Assembly: GCA_050014815.1 (NCBI GenBank)
Contig: JBEKCP010000089.1
Coordinates: 1-12,858 of the forward strand
DNA length: 12,858 nt
Reading direction: 5' to 3'
From: JBEKCP01 sp050014815
Lineage (GTDB): Bacteria > Planctomycetota > Planctomycetia > Pirellulales > Thermoguttaceae
Of this stretch, positions 8,501 through 12,858 are shown piece after piece. The notes under the pieces were generated by a model that saw only the letters and a program-made list of their open reading frames with translations, did no database searches and was not told where the DNA came from. The position numbers and the translations under genes were made by a program. Each line of letters begins with the position of its first letter. Position 1 is the stretch's first letter.

Positions 8501-8593
8501 AAGAGCTATCCGATCCCCCTTCTGACCAAGACCGCGCCGGTCATCGACCGCTTCAATATCCCTCAAGATGCCAAAGACGCAGGTGCGAAGTAA
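5522..8593 (+). CDS. Exported LamG-HzsA-like propeller protein with two haem c sites
   Basis: This 1023-residue protein starts at ATG 5522, 8 bases after AGGAG; ATG 5528 is an alternative. A signal peptide (MKMNRRIVLIAQFAW) is followed by a Pro/Ala-rich linker to about residue 136. Residues about 137-296 are a LamG/concanavalin A-like domain (YTLCAWIRT, GRWHHVAQVVDGDTLSVVVDG, LDEVCVFDRAL). From about residue 345 it matches the hydrazine synthase alpha-like family: TolB-type blades (LYEINLDGSGLRQLT, YLPDGHIMFSSSRS), then RILGTVPVGADGSVAFEVP. Haem motifs are C828-IG-C831-H832 and C880-GK-C883-H884. The product should be exported and receive covalent haem, with a role in electron transfer or redox catalysis; the substrate is unknown. 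LamG may anchor it to glycan or the cell surface. GC falls sharply in the HzsA-like part compared with the LamG part. The SGNH hydrolase gene follows after 36 bases. Confidence 0.85.
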   Translation: MKMNRRIVLIAQFAWISLVLHAPVFIFGQQADEKSASAATPAPPPTDATATLEEDWLLQAEGKPLAERTIQEIQWTREIAARISKLTGAPDLRAELTQLAELEALDQLAKPAPAPAAPSAAVQPPATQPAVKLPDGLVGRWMGRDLDERNYLNVGAKPAALATGNYTLCAWIRTTEDEGDVIGNGTSAGHFLLMSYKGATRGHQWTAQGATVLDGKTRVDDGRWHHVAQVVDGDTLSVVVDGRLDGSMKIAGTKTAAAAAVTIGSRGGAASRFKGALDEVCVFDRALSVEQIGAAFPAERAPKIEARSQPRLAPDDAAARQRYLAVRRLKRRIMFKHPAIDFTQVLFIDQPMPHGHEWDHQAKHRNGRMATPGGRLMVLDGLNPDGKLRQLAPDESGAFWRPDLSFDARKVLFCMKSAAEQSFHLYEINLDGSGLRQLTKSLYDDLDPIYLPDGHIMFSSSRSNTYIRCMPETYSYVLARCDADGRNIYLISRNSECDWLPSLLNDGRVIYSRWEYTDKPLWRDQKLWTINQDGTGEAQFWGGQSTYPDHTAMPRPIPKSQRVMFVGVGHHAWFNGAIGIIDQDKGNNYPHGLTRVTWDLPWAEVGQGPKDVPESSDYHSAGRFAAYHTPWPLSEELFLVSAQTGIANTGWGSHFKVRGPLNLYLMDVHGNRELVLRAKDHILHAMPVKPRSFPVQADRVAWPGTGKDHTPTRPGVLYSRDVCDGLPQVPRESVKFLRILQQDHKTYSTGSPREGLGWCAPQGPAISAVQDDSVKRILGTVPVGADGSVAFEVPPGKAVYFQLLDEKGRALQTMRSFTGAMPGETRGCIGCHEQHSTAPMNANHQGVYRLNLSPLTPPPWGTDATVGFDRFVQPVLNKHCGKCHQGDGEGKKKLDLTSRPATGKNYNSEPYLTLVRRNDMGIIHVEGGSGYATIPPMTYLSYNSRLIDIAMNGKHHDVKIEGTELQQLIAWVDCIGPMRGEEEVREIPDRKPDKSYPIPLLTKTAPVIDRFNIPQDAKDAGAK

Positions 8594-8629
8594 ACGCGTC
8601 GGAGAAGACCAACGAAGAAAGTGTAGACA

Positions 8630-9736
8630 ATGAACTCGAAAGAATGCTCGATCGTGATTCGCCCAATGTGGGTCGTTTTGCTGTGCTTGCTCTTGTTGAC
8701 CCCCGTCATGGGGCCGGCGGCGGAAACGGCGATTGCCGGGGGGCCGCCGCCCGCCGCGCCGGCCAAGACAAGCCTCAACGTCCTGTTCGTCGGCAACAGC
8801 ATGACGTGGTTCGGCAACATGCCGCGGACCGTCGCCGAACTGGCGGGAAAAATGGACCCGCCGGTGCAGGTCAACATCGTTCTGTCCTGCCAGGCCATGA
8901 ATACGACAACCGGGCATGCCCGGGAAGGATCCCCGACCCGTAACGCGATCGCATACAAGGTGAACAAGGGAGGCACCGGCAACCTGCTGGGCATGATCGA
9001 TCACCAGAACTACTGCTTCCAGCCCGAGTTGACGATCGCCTGGCTGGAACGGACGCTGGCGAACGAGCCCAAAAACGAGCAGTGCAAGGCGGACCTGCTG
9101 TTCCTGAAGAAGCGACTGGACAGCCTCAAATCCCAACAAGACCCGCGTTGGGATGTGGTGGTGATCCAGCCGTGGAGGGAGAGCGACGTCGAGAAGATGG
9201 CCGCGAACGTGAAGGTTCTGCAAGACGACCTCGCCAAGGCGGCGCCCGCGGCGAAGGTCATCTTGTACATGGACGTCTCGGGCATGGACAGGGATGGCGG
9301 CGTTCAGACCCAGAAGAAGATCGACGAGACCATGGCCGTCTATCGGCAGTTGGCCCTTCGCAATCGCGTCGCTGTCGCTCCGGCGGCACTGACCTGCCTG
9401 CATGTAAACCGCGAGAAGCCGGAGTTCTGGCTGAAGGAACCCAAAGCGCCGGGGGATGTCCACCCCGGCCTGCGCGGTTCCTATGCCATTGCCTGTAGCA
9501 TCTTCACCGCTGTCTTTGACCGCAGTCCGGCCGGACTGCCCGTGCGTCGTATGGAAAGCCATTTCCAGATAGGCACAAAAGTCAAGGATGCGGACGGCAA
9601 GCTGCCGCTGAACAAGAACTACGTATGGGGAACCGAACACAACGCCACGCTCGACGACCGGGACATGCGCCTGATGCAGGACAAGGCGTGGCAGGCATGG
9701 CAGGAGTGGAAGGATTACCTGGCACTAAAGGAATGA
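8630..9736 (+). CDS. Exported SGNH/GDSL-type hydrolase
   Basis: This 368-residue protein starts at ATG 8630; the upstream Shine-Dalgarno match is weak, so translation may depend on the preceding gene. A signal peptide (hydrophobic WVVLLCLLLLTPVMGP) indicates export. The block I motif is LFVGNSMTWFG, giving the presumed nucleophile Ser57 (GNS in place of GDS, as in many SGNH subfamilies). DVVVIQPWRE occupies the region of a later SGNH block. The C-terminal block is GDVHPGLRGSYAIAC, with His278 as presumed catalytic base and Asp276 before it; D-x-H is one residue shorter than the usual D-x-x-H. Family members are esterases or lipases, including carbohydrate deacetylases, which would fit the heparinase-like neighbour, but the substrate is not determined. 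Its stop codon overlaps the ATG of the next small ORF. Confidence 0.85.
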   Translation: MNSKECSIVIRPMWVVLLCLLLLTPVMGPAAETAIAGGPPPAAPAKTSLNVLFVGNSMTWFGNMPRTVAELAGKMDPPVQVNIVLSCQAMNTTTGHAREGSPTRNAIAYKVNKGGTGNLLGMIDHQNYCFQPELTIAWLERTLANEPKNEQCKADLLFLKKRLDSLKSQQDPRWDVVVIQPWRESDVEKMAANVKVLQDDLAKAAPAAKVILYMDVSGMDRDGGVQTQKKIDETMAVYRQLALRNRVAVAPAALTCLHVNREKPEFWLKEPKAPGDVHPGLRGSYAIACSIFTAVFDRSPAGLPVRRMESHFQIGTKVKDADGKLPLNKNYVWGTEHNATLDDRDMRLMQDKAWQAWQEWKDYLALKE

Positions 9737-9864
9737 AACAACAATTGCAGCCGGCGCTTGCGGCCCTACGCAAGGCCGCCGCCGATGCCGACGCCAACCT
9801 GGCCGAAAGCGCCAAGGCGGCGATCGCGGCCATTGAAGCGGCGGCAACGCCAGTCAAACCGTGA
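9733..9864 (+). CDS. Small 43-residue Ala-rich helical (HEAT-like) protein, translationally coupled
   Basis: ATG 9733 overlaps the TGA of the SGNH gene (9734-9736) in an ATGA arrangement typical of coupled translation. AAGGA abuts the ATG with no spacer, so independent initiation looks poor. The product begins MKQQLQPALAALRKAAADAD and continues as a second Ala-rich helix (ESAKAAIAAIEAAA). Two amphipathic helices joined by DADANLAES resemble a single HEAT-type hairpin. It has no signal peptide. The same frame is open upstream, but that part lies inside the hydrolase gene. Alternatives are a frameshifted C-terminal extension of the hydrolase, a remnant of a larger HEAT protein, or a non-functional ORF. 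Confidence 0.4.
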   Translation: MKQQLQPALAALRKAAADADANLAESAKAAIAAIEAAATPVKP

Positions 9865-9896
9865 TTCCATGGCGACATGATCGATCAGCGTTCACG

Positions 9897-9977
9897 GGGG
9901 ACTGTCCCGATTTTCGCGGCAGATGCGACCCAACCATGAAGACACGGTCCCTTCGCCGCGAAAATGGGACGGTCCCC
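9897..9977. repeat. REP-like imperfect inverted repeat
   Basis: The left arm (9897-9920) and right arm (9955-9977) are inverted copies with one substitution and one extra base. They enclose a 34-base loop. Each arm carries a nested palindrome, GGGAC-T-GTCCC (9898-9908) and GGGAC-G-GTCCC (9966-9976), followed inward by ATTTTCGCGGC or its complement. In RNA the substitution becomes a G-U pair, giving a stem of about 23 pairs. A partial third copy, ACGGTCCCTTCG, occurs in the loop at 9944-9955. GGGGACTGTCCC-type elements recall REP/BIME sequences mobilised by RAYT (IS200-like) transposases; no transposase is in the window. There is no T-run, so it is not a standard terminator. It fills most of the 156-base gap between 9864 and 10021. 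Confidence 0.75.
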
Positions 9978-10007
9978 TTCGGCCGCCCGTCACAAAGCAG
10001 ACATACC

Positions 10008-10013
10008 AAGGAG
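10008..10013 (+). promoter_or_regulatory. Shine-Dalgarno site fixing the start at 10021
   Basis: AAGGAG lies 7 bases before ATG 10021. An earlier in-frame ATG at 9964 sits inside the right arm of the inverted repeat and would put 19 polar residues ahead of the signal peptide. The site and the immediate signal peptide after 10021 decide the start. Confidence 0.8.
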
Positions 10014-10020
10014 CCATGTT

Positions 10021-12570
10021 ATGCCGGTCGTGAAGACCTGTTACAGATCGATCGTTCTATCGTTCCTCATCGCGTCGGCCGCATCCACGCAGGCGGCCCA
10101 ACCCGCTCCGACTCCGGCGACCGGCTCCAGTGCGGTCGGTGGGCCACTGCTCGCAGAAGTCCTCACGGGGCCGTTAGCTGATGTCGAAGAAGTGCTCTTC
10201 ATCGTCTCGCAGCCATTCGAGGGAAGCTTCAACCCGTTCGACGCCGGTTCCCGCGATCGGCCGGAGAAACTGAAGGAGTATCGCAAGGGCGGGCGACTGT
10301 GCAAGCTGCACCTGCGGACCGGCAAGATCACCGTCCTGCTGGACGACCCCGCCGCGGAGATGCGCGACGCCTGCCTGCATTACGACGGCAAGAAGGCGCT
10401 GTTCTCTTACGGCAAGGGCACTACGGGGCTGCACCTCTACGAGATCAACGTGGACGGCAGCGGGCTGAAACGCTTGACGCCCGACGACGCCGAGGAAGAC
10501 ATCTCGCCGTGCTACCTGCCCAATGGCGACATCGTGTTCGCCTCGACGCGGTCCCACCGCTTCGTCGGCTGCTCGGGTGGATATGCCACGACCATCTATC
10601 GCTGCCGAGCCGACGGCACCGGTATCACTCCCGTCACAGCCAGCCTGGAGATCGAGCGTTACCCCAGCGTGCTGGCCGACGGCCGGCTTGTGTTCCTGCA
10701 CTGGGAGTATTACAACCGCGGCACGCACGGGCACCATCCGCTCTGGACCTGCAAGCCGGACGGCACCGCTCAGGCGGCCTTCTTCGGCAACATGGGGCCC
10801 GACGAGCACAACTACAAGGAGTGCCCGCGCCAGATTCCCGGAAGCAACAAGGTGGTCTTCGCCAATTGCCGGAATCATCCGATCGGGACTATCGCGATCT
10901 TGGACCCGAGCTTTGGCCCGGACGATCCGAAGGCGGTGACGCGCGTTCCGGGATCGCCCAAGACCGCCCGCGATCCGTTTCCACTCTCGGAGACCTGGTT
11001 CCTGGCGGCGGCCGACAACACGATCGTGCTGGTGGATGGCAGCGGGCGGGGCCGGAGCGAGGTCTTGTGTACCGCCGAGGCGAATCAAGAGAAGTTGTCC
11101 GGTTCCAAAGCGAAGGGGCTGTGGGCCATGTCGCCCTGGCCCATCCGGCCGCGAGAGCGGGAACCGGTGATTCCCGACCGCGTGGACCCCCGCGCCGCCA
11201 CCGGCACCTTCATGCTGACCGACGTGCATCACGGCCGCAACATGGCGGGGGTCAAGCCGGGCGAGGTCAAGCGGCTGCTGGTGCTCGAGTGGCTCCCCGC
11301 GCCGTTCACGGTATTTCCCTCGGTGCGGCCCGCGTTCTTCCTCAATCGAATCCTGGGAACGGTGCCGGTGGAACCGGACGGATCGGCTCACTTCGAGGCG
11401 CCGGCCCTGCGCCCGTTGACCTTCGTTTCGTTGGACGAGCGCGGGCTGTCGGTCAAGCACAAGCAGAGCGCGACCGAGCTGAAGCCGGGCGAGATGATTG
11501 GCTGTACCGGCTGCCACGAGCCGCGGACCGGCACCACCGCTTTCGTCACCACCGGGCTGGCGATGCGGCGCGGGCCGAGCCGGATCGAACCGCCGGAGGG
11601 CATCCCCGACCGCCTCGACTACGTGAAGGACTTGCAGCCGATCTGGGACCGGCACTGCGTGAAGTGCCACAACCCGGACAAGCGAGAGGGTGGCGTGCTG
11701 ATGACGGCCGATCGCGGCGGCAACGGCATGCCGCACAGCCACCTGGGCCTTTTCGCCGCCGGTCAGGTGGTGGACTCGCGCGGCCCGCACGTCTGGGGCA
11801 ACCTTCCGCCGCGGGCCATGGGCTCGGGGGCCAGCCCGCTGATGAAAAAACTCGACGGCTCGCATCAGGAAGTGAAGGTCTCCGCGAGGGAGTGGCAAAC
11901 GGTCGGGCTCTGGCTCGATACGATGGTGCCCTTCACCCGCTACTACGGCGAACAGAGGGCCCCGGGCGGCGCAGGGCTGACTCCGGCGGCCAGAGAAGTG
12001 GTCCAGCGCCGCTGCTACTCCTGCCATGAAGAGCACGTGCCCAACCGCAATTACATGGGCGCGAGCATGTTGCCGGGCTTCCGCGCGGGCGAACAAGGCA
12101 GGAACCTGCTCTTCTACAAGGAACCGGACCTTTCGCATGAAAGCGACATCGGACAGCGGGCGCCGGCCACGGAGTCCGATTACCTCAAGTACCATCAGGA
12201 TTGCTTTGCCCGGCACGAGGCCCAGTTGCGCCGCGGGGCGGCGATCCTCATCAACCGCACGCGGCCGGAGAAGTCGTTGCTGCTACTGGCGCCTTTGGCC
12301 AAGTCGGCCGGCGGCTACGCCACCGAGTCCATCGATAACGTCAATTCCGGCAAGGTGAAGGCGATGCCGGTGATCTTCCGGAACACCGACGATCCCGACT
12401 ACCAGGTGCTGTTGAAAAGCATCCAGCCGTTCAAGGCCCAGCCGTACCAAGGTCCGCGCGGGCGGTACGTCAAGTGGGGCCTGCTGCCGCCAGGCGCCGC
12501 GCCGTTCGATTCGCACGAAGTCCTGGAACGCTACTGGGCCGATCCCTGGTGGAGGCCCGAACCGGAATAA
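10021..12570 (+). CDS. Exported HzsA-like propeller cytochrome with three haem c sites
   Basis: This 849-residue protein begins with a signal peptide (MPVVKTCYRSIVLSFLIASA, cleavage near TQA-A). It has no LamG domain. TolB-type blades include LYEINVDGSGLKRLT and YLPNGDIVFASTRS, closely parallel to the upstream paralogue, and RILGTVPVEPDGSAHFEAP matches its middle beta domain. Three haem c motifs are C495-TG-C498-H499, C546-VK-C549-H550 and C665-YS-C668-H669. The last lies in a C-terminal extension of roughly 190 residues (including SLLLLAPLAKSAGGYA and VIFRNTDDPDYQVLLKSI) that the paralogue lacks. The second site (LQPIWDRHCVKCHNPDKREGG) resembles planctomycete cytochrome c domains. Export and covalent haem attachment are expected; the reaction is unknown. 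It follows the REP-like repeat and is 37 bases upstream of the second PQQ-like gene, so those two are probably co-transcribed. Confidence 0.85.
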   Translation: MPVVKTCYRSIVLSFLIASAASTQAAQPAPTPATGSSAVGGPLLAEVLTGPLADVEEVLFIVSQPFEGSFNPFDAGSRDRPEKLKEYRKGGRLCKLHLRTGKITVLLDDPAAEMRDACLHYDGKKALFSYGKGTTGLHLYEINVDGSGLKRLTPDDAEEDISPCYLPNGDIVFASTRSHRFVGCSGGYATTIYRCRADGTGITPVTASLEIERYPSVLADGRLVFLHWEYYNRGTHGHHPLWTCKPDGTAQAAFFGNMGPDEHNYKECPRQIPGSNKVVFANCRNHPIGTIAILDPSFGPDDPKAVTRVPGSPKTARDPFPLSETWFLAAADNTIVLVDGSGRGRSEVLCTAEANQEKLSGSKAKGLWAMSPWPIRPREREPVIPDRVDPRAATGTFMLTDVHHGRNMAGVKPGEVKRLLVLEWLPAPFTVFPSVRPAFFLNRILGTVPVEPDGSAHFEAPALRPLTFVSLDERGLSVKHKQSATELKPGEMIGCTGCHEPRTGTTAFVTTGLAMRRGPSRIEPPEGIPDRLDYVKDLQPIWDRHCVKCHNPDKREGGVLMTADRGGNGMPHSHLGLFAAGQVVDSRGPHVWGNLPPRAMGSGASPLMKKLDGSHQEVKVSAREWQTVGLWLDTMVPFTRYYGEQRAPGGAGLTPAAREVVQRRCYSCHEEHVPNRNYMGASMLPGFRAGEQGRNLLFYKEPDLSHESDIGQRAPATESDYLKYHQDCFARHEAQLRRGAAILINRTRPEKSLLLLAPLAKSAGGYATESIDNVNSGKVKAMPVIFRNTDDPDYQVLLKSIQPFKAQPYQGPRGRYVKWGLLPPGAAPFDSHEVLERYWADPWWRPEPE

Positions 12571-12607
12571 CGAAATGTCCCTTCATCCTCTCATTAGGGA
12601 GCATCCC

Positions 12608-12858
12608 ATGTGTGTGTCGAGTCGAGGTTACGTCGTGGCGTTGTTTCTGCTGTTGGCCCTGCCTCTTATGGTCCACGCGGCCGATGAGCAACCGCCCTGG
12701 CCCCAGGAAAACGGGCCGTTCGGCAACTTCAATCCGCGGCAGTGCGGCGCGAAGTTGGTCGATGATCTCGCCCAGATCAAAATGGTTTGGGTGAGCGAGG
12801 AACACGAGCTTGGGATGGGCAGGGCAGGGACAGAAGGCTTCCACCGCCTCAAGTACAA
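12608..12858 (+). CDS. Second exported PQQ-like protein, 3' end cut by window
   Basis: ATG 12608 lies 6 bases after AGGGAG (12596-12601), and the frame stays open to the window end, showing 83 codons. The signal peptide is MCVSSRGYVVALFLLLALPL followed by MVHA-A. The mature N-terminus carries LVDDLAQIKMVWVSEEHELGMG, which aligns with LVEDLSLARLAWVSEDNDLG of the PQQ-like protein encoded at 1084-2742; GPFGNFNP also parallels GPTGNLLP. On that basis it should be a paralogous propeller protein, though no propeller blade is visible before the window ends. Confidence 0.7.
   Translation, partial: MCVSSRGYVVALFLLLALPLMVHAADEQPPWPQENGPFGNFNPRQCGAKLVDDLAQIKMVWVSEEHELGMGRAGTEGFHRLKY

Noticed and set aside
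9964..10020. Upstream ATG start for the second HzsA-like gene
   Set aside because: It lies in the inverted repeat arm, has no good ribosome-binding site and would bury the signal peptide behind 19 polar residues.
10174..12216. Long open frame on the minus strand, about 680 codons, opposite the second HzsA-like gene
   Set aside because: It is Arg/Gly/His-rich with no recognisable motif, signal peptide or ribosome-binding site, and lies wholly opposite a gene with clear family motifs. High GC at third codon positions keeps antisense frames open.
5522..12570. Evidence of an anammox hydrazine synthase operon
   Set aside because: Only alpha-like proteins are present, HzsB and HzsC are absent, the expected Tyr after the first haem motif is missing, and neighbours are glycan-type genes.

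Overview
The window is a 12.9 kb stretch of high-GC DNA in which every supported gene lies on the + strand with short gaps. Every product whose N-terminus is visible, except a 43-aa ORF, begins with a signal peptide. Gene content points to a member of the PVC group, most likely Planctomycetota: two large propeller proteins resembling the hydrazine synthase alpha subunit (HzsA) with CxxCH haem motifs, two PQQ-type propeller proteins, a LamG domain, a heparinase-like toroid protein and an SGNH hydrolase. This assignment is inference from gene families; there is no rRNA or other marker gene here.

Layout: (1) 3-1031, 3' end of a secreted beta-rich protein of unknown function whose C-terminal module is present twice. 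(2) 1084-2742, PQQ-like beta-propeller protein. (3) 2810-5401, heparinase II/III-like protein, preceded by a possible 10-codon leader ORF. (4) 5522-8593, LamG plus HzsA-like propeller plus two haem c motifs; its upstream gap holds a degenerate CGCCAAGAA-type repeat that supplies the Shine-Dalgarno site. (5) 8630-9736, SGNH/GDSL hydrolase, whose stop codon overlaps the start of a 43-aa HEAT-like ORF at 9733-9864. (6) 9897-9977, a REP-like inverted repeat in the largest gap. (7) 10021-12570, a second HzsA-like protein with three haem c motifs. (8) 12608 to the window end, the start of a second PQQ-like protein related to gene 2.

Together the genes look like an exported redox and glycan-associated module: multihaem and propeller proteins beside a putative polysaccharide lyase-fold protein and a putative esterase. 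The partner subunits HzsB and HzsC are absent here and one haem-ligand feature expected of true HzsA is missing, so the window gives no support for anammox. The most unusual observations are the paired, differently built HzsA-like paralogues, a sharp composition change inside the first of them (about 69% to about 48% GC by hand count), and the paralogous PQQ-like genes on either side. No tRNA, rRNA, CRISPR array, transposase or convincing intrinsic terminator was seen. No gap exceeds 160 bases.
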